A stretch of 64,000 nucleotides of DNA from CATOSP01 sp965197545 (GCA_965197545.1 CBDANJ010000006.1:1-64000), one strand, 5' to 3'; positions 8,316 through 18,021 are shown, counted from the first letter of the stretch. Numbers and translations are program-made. Notes: a model not told the origin generated them from the sequence alone.

Positions 8316-8444
8316 CGAAGCACCCAAGGGCCTCGTGGCCTGCCGTCCTCCACTGGAGTCCCCGGCTGCTAAGTTGTAATATATGAAAGCGCCGCTGGAA
8401 TCCAGCATCAAACAGATATGATTGCGAGGGGGATAAGCTTCAAT

Positions 8445-10715
8445 ATGACCTCGAACATAGTGCTCTCTAATGTGGAATACAAGGTGGTGGGCACGCGGCC
8501 CATCCGCCATGACGGAGTGGACAAGGTTACCGGCAGGGCCCAGTACGGGGGCGACATACGCCTTCCCGGACACCTCCACGGAAAGGTGCTGCGCAGCCCC
8601 CACGCCCATGCCCGTATCAAGGGGATAGACACTTCCAAGGCAGAGGCGCATCCCGGAGTGCTGGCGGTGGCCACAGCCGCGGACTTTGCCCCCGTGCCCG
8701 ACCTTCTGGCCGAGATCGGCGAGGAAGCCGTCCTGAGCCTCAAGTACATGAGCAACAACGTCTTGGCAGGCGACAAGGCGCTGTACAAGGGTCACGCCGT
8801 TGCGGCGGTGGCCGCGGAGAATCCCCACGTCGCGGAAGAGGCATTGAAACTTATCCAAGTGGACTATGAGGTGCTGCCCTCGGTTACCACCGCCGAGGAT
8901 GCCATGAAACCCGACGCACCCATCCTCCACGAACACATGACCACATCCAGCTTTGATGACCGCTTCCCAAAAAAGACGAACATCGCCAGCTACCAACAGC
9001 TAACGCTGGGCGACGTGGACGAAGGTTTCGCCCAGGCTGATGTAATAGTCGAGCGCGAGTTCAGGACCAAAACCGTCCACCAGGGCTACATCGAACCCCA
9101 AAGCGCAACGGCATCCTGGAGCCACGACGGCAGGCTCACGGTCTGGAACAGCTCCCAAAACCCCTTCGGCATTCGCGACAACGTGGCGAGGATACTGGGC
9201 CTCTCTTCCTCCAAGATCAAGCTGGTTCCCATGGAGATCGGCGGCGGCTTCGGCGGTAAGCTGGCAGCCTACCTGGAGCCGGTTGCGGCGGTGCTCTCCA
9301 GGAAGACAGGCCACCCGGTCAAGGTGTCCATGAGCCGCGCCGACGTGATGGAGGCCACCGGCCCAACTTCCGGCTCCCACATGACGGCTAAGATTGGCGC
9401 GACCAACGACGGAAAAATCGTAGCCGTGAAGGCCTACCTGGCCTTTGAAGCCGGCGCATACCCGGGCTCGCCCATCGGAGGCGCCACAGCCTGTATGACC
9501 ACCCCTTATGACATTCCCAACGTCCAGTTGGATGGCTATGACGTGGTGGACAACAAGCCCAAAACAGCGGCCTACCGCGCCCCCGGCGCTCCCCTAGGCT
9601 GCTTTGCCATCGAAATCCTGCTGGACGAGTTGGCCGAGAAACTTCAAATCGACCCCATAGAGTTCAGGCTCCGCAATGCGGCCAAGGAAGGCACCCGCCG
9701 GGCCGACGGCACGGTCAACCCGATTATCGGCGGCGTCGAGGTAATGGAGGCGGTCAAGGCTCATCCTCATTACAACACTCCACTGACCGGGAAGAACCAG
9801 GGCCGGGGAGTCGCAGTCGGCTTCTGGCGAAACAACTCCGGACCTTCCTGCGCCGTGGCCAACGTCAACCCCGACGGGACAGTCATGTTGGTTGAGGGTT
9901 CGGTGGACATCGGCGGGTCCCGGGTGGTAATCGCCCAGCAGTTGGCCGAGGTGCTGGGCATCCCCGTCGAGGACGTTTATCCCGAGGTGGTGGACACCGA
10001 CACCATCGGCTACACCTCGTTGACCGCGGGCAGCGGTGTGGCGTTCAAGACCGGTTGGGCAGCCTATGAGGCCGGCCAGGACATCCGGCGTCAACTCGCG
10101 CAAAGGGCCGCCCTCTTGTGGGAGACCGACCCTGAAAACGTTGAATACGTCGACGGCGCATTGCAACACACCTCCGACCCCGAATTGCGAATAACGTTCA
10201 AGGAGATAGCCCCCAGGTTGAACGACACCGGCGGCCCGGTTGTGGGGCGCGGCAACGTGAATCCCAGGGGCGCTGGCGGTTCAGTCACGGCGACCCTCGT
10301 GGACGTCGAGGTAGACCCTGAAACCGGGAAGGTGCAGGTGCTACGGTGCACCGCCTTCCAGGACGCGGGCAAGGCCATCCATCCCAGCTACGTTGAGGGC
10401 CAGATGCAGGGTGGGACCGTCCAGGGCATCGGCTGGGCCCTCAACGAAGAATACGTGATGAGCGCCAAGGGTGAACTGCTCAACTCAAGCCTGCTGGACT
10501 ATCGAATGATGACCAGCCTGGACCTACCCATGATCGACACGGTAATCGTGGAGATCGGCAACCCTGGACACCCGTTCGGCATCAGGGGTGTTGGCGAAGC
10601 ATCAATCGTGCCTCCGATGGGCGCCGTCGCGAACGCGATTCACCACGCCATAGGCATCGAAGTAGACGGCCTGCCCTTGAATCCCGGTACCTTGCAGGGT
10701 GCTCTGGAAGGCTAA
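8445..10715 (+). CDS. Molybdopterin-binding large subunit of xanthine dehydrogenase/CoxL family
   Basis: 756-aa molybdenum hydroxylase large subunit. The N-terminal a/b-hammerhead domain (GTRPIRHDGVDKVTGRAQYG) is followed by the cofactor-binding region with GGGFGGK at 266-272, AYRAPGAP near 375, and the catalytic-Glu motif GVGEAS (Glu718) near the C-terminus. It lacks the AYxCSFR active-site loop of true form I CO dehydrogenase, so an aldehyde, xanthine or other heterocycle oxidoreductase is more likely; the substrate is unknown. The ATG at 8445 is preferred over 8418 because GAGGGGG lies upstream of it and the alignment begins there. The FAD-binding and [2Fe-2S] subunits normally encoded alongside are absent on both sides. 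Confidence 0.88.
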   Translation: MTSNIVLSNVEYKVVGTRPIRHDGVDKVTGRAQYGGDIRLPGHLHGKVLRSPHAHARIKGIDTSKAEAHPGVLAVATAADFAPVPDLLAEIGEEAVLSLKYMSNNVLAGDKALYKGHAVAAVAAENPHVAEEALKLIQVDYEVLPSVTTAEDAMKPDAPILHEHMTTSSFDDRFPKKTNIASYQQLTLGDVDEGFAQADVIVEREFRTKTVHQGYIEPQSATASWSHDGRLTVWNSSQNPFGIRDNVARILGLSSSKIKLVPMEIGGGFGGKLAAYLEPVAAVLSRKTGHPVKVSMSRADVMEATGPTSGSHMTAKIGATNDGKIVAVKAYLAFEAGAYPGSPIGGATACMTTPYDIPNVQLDGYDVVDNKPKTAAYRAPGAPLGCFAIEILLDELAEKLQIDPIEFRLRNAAKEGTRRADGTVNPIIGGVEVMEAVKAHPHYNTPLTGKNQGRGVAVGFWRNNSGPSCAVANVNPDGTVMLVEGSVDIGGSRVVIAQQLAEVLGIPVEDVYPEVVDTDTIGYTSLTAGSGVAFKTGWAAYEAGQDIRRQLAQRAALLWETDPENVEYVDGALQHTSDPELRITFKEIAPRLNDTGGPVVGRGNVNPRGAGGSVTATLVDVEVDPETGKVQVLRCTAFQDAGKAIHPSYVEGQMQGGTVQGIGWALNEEYVMSAKGELLNSSLLDYRMMTSLDLPMIDTVIVEIGNPGHPFGIRGVGEASIVPPMGAVANAIHHAIGIEVDGLPLNPGTLQGALEG

Positions 10716-10743
10716 CCGGAAGACCTGGTCAGTTGCTGATTAC

Positions 10744-10783
10744 CGCCCATCCTGAGTGCCCCAAACCGGACTCAGGGTGGGCG
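10744..10783 (+). terminator. Terminator-like hairpin after the molybdenum hydroxylase gene
   Basis: CGCCCATCCTGAGT (10744-10757) pairs with ACTCAGGGTGGGCG (10770-10783) with one wobble and a 12-base loop. The following AATTAAT is not a real U tract, so it may act as a weak terminator or a 3' stabiliser. Confidence 0.55.
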
Positions 10784-10865
10784 AATTAATCCCGGGGGCC
10801 AAAGGGTTGTGTTATACTCCAGCCCCGTACGAGACCCGATTTCGTGATCCGAGGGACGGTTTTTG

Positions 10866-12083
10866 ATGGCTGGTGCAGTTGAATTTAGAGAGGGCGGGAC
10901 GGTAACCAATCCCGGCGGCTTCCTGGCCGGCGCAACCTACGCCGGACTGAAGACTTATTCCGAAGATAAGCTGGACCTGGGCATCATCCTGTCCGAGTCT
11001 CCCTGCACCACGGCTGGAGTGTTCACGACCAACGCCATCCGGTCTCCCTCGGTAACCGTGACCCAAGAAAACGTCAACGCCGGTCCCGTCCGAGCGCTCA
11101 TCGTAAATGCTGGAATCGCCAATACTTGCGTCGGCGGGCAAGGCTACACTGACGCCAAGGAGATGACCACTCTCACGGCCCGCCGGCTGGGGCTACAGCC
11201 TGACGAGGTATTGGTCTGCAGTACCGGCGTCATCGGCGTAGAGCTTCCGATGTCGCTGATTCGCACCGGTGTGGAACAAATCGACCTTTCCACCGACGGC
11301 GGCCACGCTGTCGCCCGCGCTATGATGACCACCGATACCCACCCCAAAGAGGTGGCGGTCCGTTTCGAGCTGGACGGGCGTCAGGTCGACATGGGAGGGG
11401 TGGTCAAAGGGTCCGGGATGATCCACCCCAATATGGCCACCATGCTCTCTTTCGTCACCACAGACGCGGCGGTGGACAAAGACTTCCTTCAGGCTACATT
11501 GAAAGAGGTCGCAGACGTATCCTTCAACATGATGACCGTGGACGGCGACAGCAGTACCAACGACACGGTGCTGGTGATGGCCAATGGCAGGGCCGGAAAT
11601 GCTCCCGTCGACGCGGAGAGTCCCGACGCGGATACTTTCAAGGAGGCCCTGCTCCAAGTCTGCGTTTATTTGGCCAAAGAGCTAGCCCGGGACGGCGAGG
11701 GCGCGTCTCGCATGATCACCGTGGAGATCGCCGGGGCGGCGAACGTGACTGACGCGCGAATGGCCGCCCGCACCATAGCCGGTTCGAGCCTGGTCAAGTC
11801 GGCGGTTTACGGGGCGGACCCCAACTGGGGACGCATACTGATGGCCTTGGGGCGCAGCGGCGCGAGAGTAGAAGAGAACAAGGTTGACCTGTTCGTCAAC
11901 GGTGTCTGCATCATGCAAGGCGGTCTTCCGATCCCGTTCCACCGGGACGCGGTTGTGGCGCTGATGCGCGGCCCGGAGGTCACATTCCGCATTCACCTGG
12001 GCCTTGGGAGCGGTGACGCCACCGCCTGGGGATGCGACCTGACCGAAGAGTACGTCATCATCAACAGCGCCTACACTACCTGA
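10866..12083 (+). CDS. argJ: Bifunctional ornithine acetyltransferase / N-acetylglutamate synthase
   Basis: Transfers the acetyl group from N-acetylornithine to glutamate, recycling acetyl in arginine biosynthesis; many members also use acetyl-CoA. The 405-aa length fits the family. The self-cleavage site is visible in KGSGMIHPNMATMLSF, with the nucleophile Thr192 at the start of the beta chain. TAGVFTTNAIRSPSV, GDSSTNDTV, YGADPNWGRI and the C-terminal EYVIINSAYTT are all characteristic. The ATG at 10866 follows GAGGGA; the TTG just before it is not needed. argB follows after 11 bp, so the two are co-transcribed. Confidence 0.97.
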   Translation: MAGAVEFREGGTVTNPGGFLAGATYAGLKTYSEDKLDLGIILSESPCTTAGVFTTNAIRSPSVTVTQENVNAGPVRALIVNAGIANTCVGGQGYTDAKEMTTLTARRLGLQPDEVLVCSTGVIGVELPMSLIRTGVEQIDLSTDGGHAVARAMMTTDTHPKEVAVRFELDGRQVDMGGVVKGSGMIHPNMATMLSFVTTDAAVDKDFLQATLKEVADVSFNMMTVDGDSSTNDTVLVMANGRAGNAPVDAESPDADTFKEALLQVCVYLAKELARDGEGASRMITVEIAGAANVTDARMAARTIAGSSLVKSAVYGADPNWGRILMALGRSGARVEENKVDLFVNGVCIMQGGLPIPFHRDAVVALMRGPEVTFRIHLGLGSGDATAWGCDLTEEYVIINSAYTT

Positions 12084-12094
12084 GGGATGGCAAC

Positions 12095-12904
12095 GTGCCC
12101 GGCGCACCGATCGTGGTCAAAATTGGAGGAAGTACCCTCGGCAGTCACGACACGAGCCTGAAGGACCTGGTGGCCCTCCAAAAAGCTGGCGTCGATGTGG
12201 TGGTGGTGCATGGCGGCGGCAACGTCATTTCCGAGTGGATGCAGCGCCAGGGTATCCCTCCCCGCTTCGTTAACGGTCTCCGCGTTACAGACGCCGCGAG
12301 CCTTGAAATAGTGGTCGCGGTGCTCACCGGCCTTATCAACAAGGAGCTTGTGTCCCAATTGCACGAGCTGGGCGGCCGGGCCATTGGCATCAGCGGTATC
12401 GACGGCGGACTTCTCGACGCCTACATCGCGAACCCTGAACTGGGTTTTGTGGGTGAGATCACCCAGGTCAACAGCGGCCCCCTGGATGCGCTCCTCACCA
12501 ACGGCTACATCCCGATGGTCGCTCCACTGGCAAGACACTGCCAGGACGGTTCCGAGAATTCCGGGACCGCGCTGAACATCAATGGCGACACCGTCGCCGG
12601 AGAGTTGGCCCGCGCCCTGGGCGCGAGCCGGCTCGTATTCCTGACCGATGTTGCGGGCGTGATGGACGGTTCCGGGCGGGTCATCCGCCGCTTGGACCAG
12701 ACTAGGGCCGGAGCCCTTTTCGAATCAGGCATCGTTCGCGGCGGAATGATACCCAAAGTTGCCGCGTGTCTTCGCGCCCTGGAGGGTTCCCCAGTGGCGG
12801 ATATAATTGACGGCAGGCAACCCGGCGCACTGATGGAATGCCTTAATGGACGCCACTCGGGCACAACTATCGTCCGCGGCGCCAGTCCCCCCGACGCTCA
12901 CTAG
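12095..12904 (+). CDS. argB: Acetylglutamate kinase
   Basis: Phosphorylates N-acetylglutamate, the second step of arginine synthesis. The motifs of the amino-acid kinase fold are present: VVKIGGS (phosphate-binding Lys), HGGGNVIS, FVNGLRVTD (substrate loop), NINGDTVAGELA, FLTDVAGVMD and RGGMIPKV. I set the start at GTG 12095 (VPGAPIVVKIGG) with a GAGGG ribosome-binding site at 12082-12086. An upstream in-frame start inside argJ would add 21 unrelated residues. The 269-aa length is typical. It lacks the N-terminal helix of arginine-inhibited hexameric forms, so it may not be feedback-regulated (inference). Confidence 0.96.
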   Translation: MPGAPIVVKIGGSTLGSHDTSLKDLVALQKAGVDVVVVHGGGNVISEWMQRQGIPPRFVNGLRVTDAASLEIVVAVLTGLINKELVSQLHELGGRAIGISGIDGGLLDAYIANPELGFVGEITQVNSGPLDALLTNGYIPMVAPLARHCQDGSENSGTALNINGDTVAGELARALGASRLVFLTDVAGVMDGSGRVIRRLDQTRAGALFESGIVRGGMIPKVAACLRALEGSPVADIIDGRQPGALMECLNGRHSGTTIVRGASPPDAH

Positions 12905-12916
12905 CCTGTAGCCGAG

Positions 12917-15637
12917 ATGAGTTATAACCTCTCCAACGACGCCGAACTACCCGCGGCGCCGAAGCTCCCCGGAATCTCCGCCGAAACTCAGCGCCGTCTA
13001 CAAAGAGGGTTCCCAGCCCTAACCGCCTTGGTCGTTTTAGCGCTGGCCCTCTGGTGGGCTCGCGGCGTCTATACGGACCTGCTATGGTTCGGGACCCTCG
13101 GTTTCACCGCAGTGTACGTCAAGGTCCTGTTTCTCAAGATGTGGCTCTTCCTGGGCGGAACCCTCATCGCGGGGTCGGTCCTCGCTGTCAACCTATACTT
13201 CGCTTGGTCCATAGCCAAGGGGCCGTCAACTCTGGGACTTCCCCAGGACTTTCTGAGGTTATTGCGGGCCACCATAGTCGGCAGCGCAGGCCTAACCGCC
13301 CTGGCCGGCGGGACCGTATTCGGTTCAATAGCCGCGGGCCGCTGGGAGACATTCCTCCTCTTCTTCAACAAGCTCTCTTTCGGATCAATCGAGCCGCAAT
13401 TCGGTCTGGATACGTCCTTCTATGTCGTCACTCTTCGGCTCCTTCATTTCATCCAGGGATGGTCATTGGGTCTAGCCGTCACAGCCATCGTGGTCTCGGT
13501 AACTCTATATATCGCGGCCTATAGCCTCAGGGGAACGACCATTATATTGGCCCCACGGATGATGCGGCATGGCGCTGCCCTGGGCGTGTTCCTCATGGTG
13601 GCAATCGCGGCAGGACATGCGTTTGACGTGTTCGAATTGGTGCTATCGGATAACGGCGTGGTCTTCGGGGCCACCTACACCGATGTACACGCCCGCATCC
13701 CCGCGCTTTGGCTCTTGACCGGGATCGCGGCCCTGGCCGCCGCTGGGTTCGGGATCAGCAATTTGTTCGGGGGGCCGCGGCTCATGGTGGGAGCGTTCAG
13801 CCTTTGGGTCATCGCCCTGCTGCTGGCGGACCTTGCTTACCCTTCCCTATTTCAACGGTTCAGAGTGGACCCGAATGAGTTTGCCCGGGAGATGGTATAC
13901 ATCGAGCGGAACATCGAGGCGACGCGCGCGTCCTACGAACTGGACCAGATAAAGGAGGCCACCTATCCGTCCACCCCACGGTTGAACCCCGCGTCTCTTC
14001 GGGACCACCAGGCCACGATAGACAACATCCGGCTTTGGGACCTGCAGCCGTTGGAAGACGCCTATAACCAACTCCAGTTCATGGAGTGGTATTACAGCTT
14101 TATGAATATGGACTCCGACCGTTATTTGGTCGACGGCGAGCTGCGTCAGGTGTTGATCAGCGCACGGGAACTCAGCTTGGCAAACCTGCCCGACGATGCT
14201 AACAATTGGGTCAACCAGCAGCTCCAATACACCCACGGCTATGGAGTGGCAATGAGCCCGGCCAACGGCTTTACACCGGGTGAAGGCCGCCCGGAGTTCC
14301 TGTTGCAGGACATACCCATCCGGGGTGAATTCCCTGTTGAGAGGCCCGAACTCTATTACGGCGAGTCGCCGGTCAGGTTCGCAATAGTGAATAGCGCCTT
14401 GCCAGAGGTGGACCCGGCCAGCGACTTTCAGCACTACACCGGAGATGGCGGTGTGCGTCTAGACTCCCGGATTCGCCGGATGGCGTACGCCTGGCAGTTC
14501 GCCGACGTGAATATCATGCTAAGCGGCCAGGTCACCCCCGATAGCCGCCTTCAATATCGGCGGGACGTCCAAAGCAGAGTACAGGCAATCGCGCCGTTCC
14601 TCCATCTCGACCGGGACCCCTATCCGGTGCTCGACCGGGCTGGTAAACTGTGGTGGCTCCAGGACGCATACACTGTGACCGATCGTATACCCTATTCCAC
14701 ACGGCTTGAGGAGGGCGTCAACTACATACGAAACAGTGTCAAAGTGGTGGTGGACGCCTATAATGGCACGGTTGATTTCTACGTGGTCCAGCCCGGCGAC
14801 CCGTTGCTCATGATGTACCGCCGCGCATTTCCCAGCATGTTCAAAGAGCTAGACGAAATGCCCGAGGACCTGCGGGAGCACATCCGGTACCCGATAGGTC
14901 TCTTCTCCGCCCAGTCCCGATTGTACCTGCGATACCATGTCGCCGACCCGCATGTATTTTTCAATCAAGCAGAGCAGTGGTCAATACCCCTGGAAACCAG
15001 GTTTGGAAAACAGGGCGTTCAGGTGAGGCCATCATACCTGTTGTTGCGGACTCCGGAGTCTGAACAGGAAGAGTTCGTGCTCATGGTCCCCTTCACGCCC
15101 GCCGGGGAGAAGAAGAACTTGGTTGGTTGGCTAATGGCCCGAAACGACGGCCCCCACTACGGGGAGTTATTGAGCTATCACTTGCCCAGCGACCCTCAAG
15201 TTGACGGGCCAAGCCAGGTAGAAGCCAGGATAGAGAACGACCAACAAATCTCCCAACAATTCACACTCTGGGAGGGGGCGGGGTCCGTGATAATTCGGGG
15301 TCAACTCTTGGTCATCCCCATTGACGGTTCAATCCTGTACTTGGAGCCGCTGTACCTTCGATCGGCGGGGCTGGAATTCCCTGAGCTTAAGAAGATTATT
15401 GTGGCCGACGGCGGCGGCGTGGTGATGGCCGACTCAGTAGACGAAGGCTTGGCCATGCTGCTTTCCGGAGAAGAAGGTCAACCGACCGTCGCGAATGTCC
15501 TCGGTTCCCGGTCACCGCCGGGACCGGAGGAATTGGACCGGATGCAAGACGCGGTAGCCGAGCTTAGTCAGGCGGTAGACGACCTGGAGGGAGCCCTCGA
15601 AGACCTACGTCAATCCATGGGAGGTAGCCATCAATGA
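12917..15637 (+). CDS. UPF0182 family large membrane protein
   Basis: 906-aa protein of the UPF0182 (COG1615) family, found in actinobacteria, cyanobacteria and Chloroflexota; its function is unknown. The first 320 residues hold about seven hydrophobic segments (for example LTALVVLALALWWARGVY and LLTGIAALAAAGFGISNLF). The remainder is a large soluble domain, presumably outside the membrane, with family-typical DRVPYSTR-like (here DRIPYSTRLEEGVNYIRNSV) and YVVQPGDPLL segments. The C-terminus ends in a coiled coil (AVAELSQAVDDLEGALEDL). It starts 12 bp after argB and overlaps argD by four bases (ATGA), so it is embedded in the arginine operon without an obvious role in it. Confidence 0.92.
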   Translation: MSYNLSNDAELPAAPKLPGISAETQRRLQRGFPALTALVVLALALWWARGVYTDLLWFGTLGFTAVYVKVLFLKMWLFLGGTLIAGSVLAVNLYFAWSIAKGPSTLGLPQDFLRLLRATIVGSAGLTALAGGTVFGSIAAGRWETFLLFFNKLSFGSIEPQFGLDTSFYVVTLRLLHFIQGWSLGLAVTAIVVSVTLYIAAYSLRGTTIILAPRMMRHGAALGVFLMVAIAAGHAFDVFELVLSDNGVVFGATYTDVHARIPALWLLTGIAALAAAGFGISNLFGGPRLMVGAFSLWVIALLLADLAYPSLFQRFRVDPNEFAREMVYIERNIEATRASYELDQIKEATYPSTPRLNPASLRDHQATIDNIRLWDLQPLEDAYNQLQFMEWYYSFMNMDSDRYLVDGELRQVLISARELSLANLPDDANNWVNQQLQYTHGYGVAMSPANGFTPGEGRPEFLLQDIPIRGEFPVERPELYYGESPVRFAIVNSALPEVDPASDFQHYTGDGGVRLDSRIRRMAYAWQFADVNIMLSGQVTPDSRLQYRRDVQSRVQAIAPFLHLDRDPYPVLDRAGKLWWLQDAYTVTDRIPYSTRLEEGVNYIRNSVKVVVDAYNGTVDFYVVQPGDPLLMMYRRAFPSMFKELDEMPEDLREHIRYPIGLFSAQSRLYLRYHVADPHVFFNQAEQWSIPLETRFGKQGVQVRPSYLLLRTPESEQEEFVLMVPFTPAGEKKNLVGWLMARNDGPHYGELLSYHLPSDPQVDGPSQVEARIENDQQISQQFTLWEGAGSVIIRGQLLVIPIDGSILYLEPLYLRSAGLEFPELKKIIVADGGGVVMADSVDEGLAMLLSGEEGQPTVANVLGSRSPPGPEELDRMQDAVAELSQAVDDLEGALEDLRQSMGGSHQ

Positions 15638-16824
15638 CCCAAAGCAGCGAGTGGATAGCAATCGAGAAAAAATACTACGCGCAAACGGTGCGCCGCCAAC
15701 CGGTGGTGATAGTACGAGGAGAGGGCACCGAGGTATGGGACGCCGACGGCAAGCAATACCTGGACTTCGTAGCCGGTTGGGCGGTTAACCAGCTTGGCCA
15801 CAGTCATCCGGTGATCACCCAGGCGATCGCGGAACAGGCTGGCACCCTGATCCAGACTTCCAACCAGTTTTATACCGTGCCGCAGCTACGGCTGGCCGAG
15901 ACGCTAATTGAGAATAGCTGCCTCGACCTGGTTTTCTTCGGCAATAGCGGGGCCGAGGCTGTGGAAGGGGCTATGAAACTGGCCCGCCGCTACGGAAAGC
16001 TGAACCGGGACGGGGCCTACGAGATTATCACAGCCTTAAACTCCTTCCACGGAAGGACCCAGGCGACCGTGGCCGCCACCGGACAGCCCCACTACCAGGA
16101 GAATTTCACGCCCCTGCTCCCCGGCTTCGTTCATGTGGACTATAACGACGTCGAGGCAATCATGAATGCCACCAACGAGCGCACAGCCGCAGTCATGGTG
16201 GAGCCGGTGCAGGGCGAGGCGGGGGTAATCATCCCCGATGACGATTACCTGCAGAGGGTCCGCGAATGGTGCGACAGTCAAGGCATTCTGCTCATCCTAG
16301 ACGAAGTGCAAACAGGGATGGGACGCTTGGGAAGCTTGTTTGGCTACCAGGAGTTTGGGGTCGAGCCGGACGTGATGACCCTGGCCAAGGGTCTCGGCTA
16401 CGGCGTTCCCATTGGCGCCTTCCTCTCCAAGGCCCATTGCCAGGCCTTGGTGCCCGGTGACCACGGCTCAACTTTTGGGGGGAACGCGTTGACCACCGCC
16501 GCCGCTTTCGCCGGTACCCAATACCTGATTGAGAACGACATTCCGGGCCACGCCAAGGAGATGGAAGGCGCCCTGCTGGGAGCCCTCAATGACCTCAAGT
16601 CCCGCTTCTCCTTCGTGTCCGAGGTGCGCGGAAAGGGCTTGCTGGCGGCGATGGACTTCGAAAGCGACATTTCCGGGCAGGTATTGGCCAACGCCAACGA
16701 AGCCGGTCTGCTGCTAAACGCCCCCCGGCCCCATACTATTCGTTTCATGCCGCCGCTCAACGTGACCAAGGAGGAGATCGACGAGGCGGCGGAACGGTTG
16801 GGCAACGCGCTCTCGAACATTTAG
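15634..16824 (+). CDS. argD: Acetylornithine aminotransferase-type class III transaminase
   Basis: 396-aa PLP enzyme, fold type I, subgroup III. It converts N-acetylglutamate semialdehyde to N-acetylornithine using glutamate, given its place in an arginine cluster. Visible are FFGNSGAEAVEGAMKLAR (PLP phosphate binding), FHGRTQATVAATG, EPVQGEAGV, LDEVQTGMGR and the Schiff-base lysine in TLAKGLGYGVPIG (Lys252), then GSTFGGNAL. Its start overlaps the UPF0182 stop by four bases. The last 206 bp are repeated, damaged, at 17360-17566. Related class III enzymes share these motifs, so the substrate call rests on context. Confidence 0.93.
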   Translation: MTQSSEWIAIEKKYYAQTVRRQPVVIVRGEGTEVWDADGKQYLDFVAGWAVNQLGHSHPVITQAIAEQAGTLIQTSNQFYTVPQLRLAETLIENSCLDLVFFGNSGAEAVEGAMKLARRYGKLNRDGAYEIITALNSFHGRTQATVAATGQPHYQENFTPLLPGFVHVDYNDVEAIMNATNERTAAVMVEPVQGEAGVIIPDDDYLQRVREWCDSQGILLILDEVQTGMGRLGSLFGYQEFGVEPDVMTLAKGLGYGVPIGAFLSKAHCQALVPGDHGSTFGGNALTTAAAFAGTQYLIENDIPGHAKEMEGALLGALNDLKSRFSFVSEVRGKGLLAAMDFESDISGQVLANANEAGLLLNAPRPHTIRFMPPLNVTKEEIDEAAERLGNALSNI

Positions 16825-16849
16825 GCCTGGCGCACGGGGTACGGAAACG

Positions 16850-17071
16850 ATGTCAAAGAGAGCGTTCTATGTCGTCATTGAGAGGGACGAAAACGGTGTC
16901 CTAATCGGAGAAGTCCCACAGTTGAAGTCCTGCCATAGTTATGGCAATACCCTTGACGAACTTATGGCAAACATGAAGGAGGTGATCCTCCTTTGCTTAG
17001 ACGATGTGTTGGACGTTGATAGCGAAACTGAGACATTGGAATTCGTAGGAATCCAGCGACTCGAAGTCTAA
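16850..17071 (+). CDS. hicB: HicB-type antitoxin
   Basis: 73-aa partial RNase H-fold antitoxin of the HicB family. FYVVIERDENGVLIGEVPQLKSC and the downstream helix YGNTLDELMANMKEVILLCL fit the pattern of a short HicB without a separate DNA-binding domain. It precedes hicA by six bases, in the antitoxin-first order used by many species other than E. coli. It is inserted in the arginine cluster between argD and argG. Confidence 0.9.
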   Translation: MSKRAFYVVIERDENGVLIGEVPQLKSCHSYGNTLDELMANMKEVILLCLDDVLDVDSETETLEFVGIQRLEV

Positions 17072-17077
17072 CATCCT

Positions 17078-17302
17078 ATGACTCGTGTCCCGATTCTTCG
17101 GGCCAGAGAGGTGATTCGAGCCCTACACCGGCTGGGGTTCGAGACGGTACGACAAAGGGGGAGTCATATCAGCTTACGGCACACAGATGGCCGGTCCACC
17201 ACCGTGCCGGACCATGGACCCAGCGACCTGTCCAGGGGCATGATCCTGAAGATATTAAGGGACGCGCGGGTTTCGATTACAGATTTCTTGACAGCACTTT
17301 AG
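17078..17302 (+). CDS. hicA: HicA-type mRNA interferase toxin
   Basis: 74-aa toxin with a double-stranded-RNA-binding-like fold. The catalytic His sits in RQRGSHISLRH, and the rest (REVIRALHRLGFETV at the start, VPDHGPSDLSRGMILKIL later) is typical. It follows hicB directly. It probably cleaves mRNA unless bound by HicB, as known for the family. Confidence 0.92.
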   Translation: MTRVPILRAREVIRALHRLGFETVRQRGSHISLRHTDGRSTTVPDHGPSDLSRGMILKILRDARVSITDFLTAL

Positions 17303-17329
17303 GAACACCGACCCGCGAGGGAATCATTC

Positions 17330-17566
17330 ATGGCAAACGATAGGACAGTCTTGGCCTATCCGAGGTGCGCGGAAAGGGCTTGCTGGCGGCGATGGACTTC
17401 GAAAGCGACATGTCAGGGCAGGTATTGGCCAACGCCAACGAAGCCGGCCTGCTGCTGAACGCCCCCCCGGCCCCACACTATTCGTTTCATGCCGCCGCTC
17501 AACGTGACCAAGGAGGAGATCGACGAGGCGGCGGAACGGTTGGGCAACGCGCTCTCCAAAATTTAG
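17330..17566 (+). pseudogene. argG'-'argD duplication scar
   Basis: The first 30 bases (17330-17359) copy the start of argG (18022-18051) with four differences. They are joined directly to a copy of the last 206 bases of argD (16619-16824). By hand alignment the argD part shows seven substitutions and one inserted C in a run (seven C against six), which shifts the frame. The result is not a functional gene. The order argD, hicBA, argG', 'argD, PaREP1, argG is what a tandem duplication from inside argD to inside argG would leave. The 3' part of the scar reads into, but is unrelated to, the PaREP1 gene that follows. Confidence 0.92.
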
Positions 17567-17595
17567 GCAATACAATTCCCAAGGAGTCAACTCAA

Positions 17596-17967
17596 ATGTT
17601 AGTCCGGGACTATGTCCAGCAAGCGGAAGCGTTTCTCGACGCGGCGGACGCTGAAATCAGCTCCGGTGACGGCATGCAGGGTTCAGAGAAACTGTGGGGC
17701 GCTGCCACACAGGTAGTCATCGCGGCGGCCCAACAGAGGGACTGGCCTTATGCAAGCCATAGCGCCATGCGAGACTCGGTCCGCCGGTTGGCGTCGGAAC
17801 ACGACGCCCCGTCCCTCCAAGACTGGTTCCTCGCTGCGGAACACGCGCACGTCAACTTTTACCACGGATTCATGGATGAGGATGCACTGGAATTTGCCCG
17901 GCAGCGCGTGCATCAATTCGTCGTTAGAATGTTGGAACTAATCGGTGCGGAGTATTCCAGTTGTTAA
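17596..17967 (+). CDS. PaREP1/HEPN-like helical protein (copy 2 of 4)
   Basis: 123-aa helical protein, the most divergent of four paralogues here: GDGMQGSEKLWGAATQVV in place of GDLTQASEKGWGAAAQMV, and HVNFYHGFM in place of LHRNFYEDTL. The true start is the ATG at 17596, with AAGGAG at 17581-17586. A longer reading frame beginning in the argD scar is spurious. It sits inside the duplicated arginine segment, in the position equivalent to hicBA of the other half. Function unknown. Confidence 0.7.
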   Translation: MLVRDYVQQAEAFLDAADAEISSGDGMQGSEKLWGAATQVVIAAAQQRDWPYASHSAMRDSVRRLASEHDAPSLQDWFLAAEHAHVNFYHGFMDEDALEFARQRVHQFVVRMLELIGAEYSSC

Positions 17968-18021
17968 ACTCCGATTCTGTATTCCTAGGAATCCTTTCCA
18001 GAGAGGGAGTCCCCACGACTT

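Noticed and set aside
17365..17595. Long reading frame starting in the argD scar and running into the PaREP1 gene
   Set aside because: Its first part is a frameshifted copy of the argD end. The ATG at 17596 with AAGGAG gives the paralogue-like protein.
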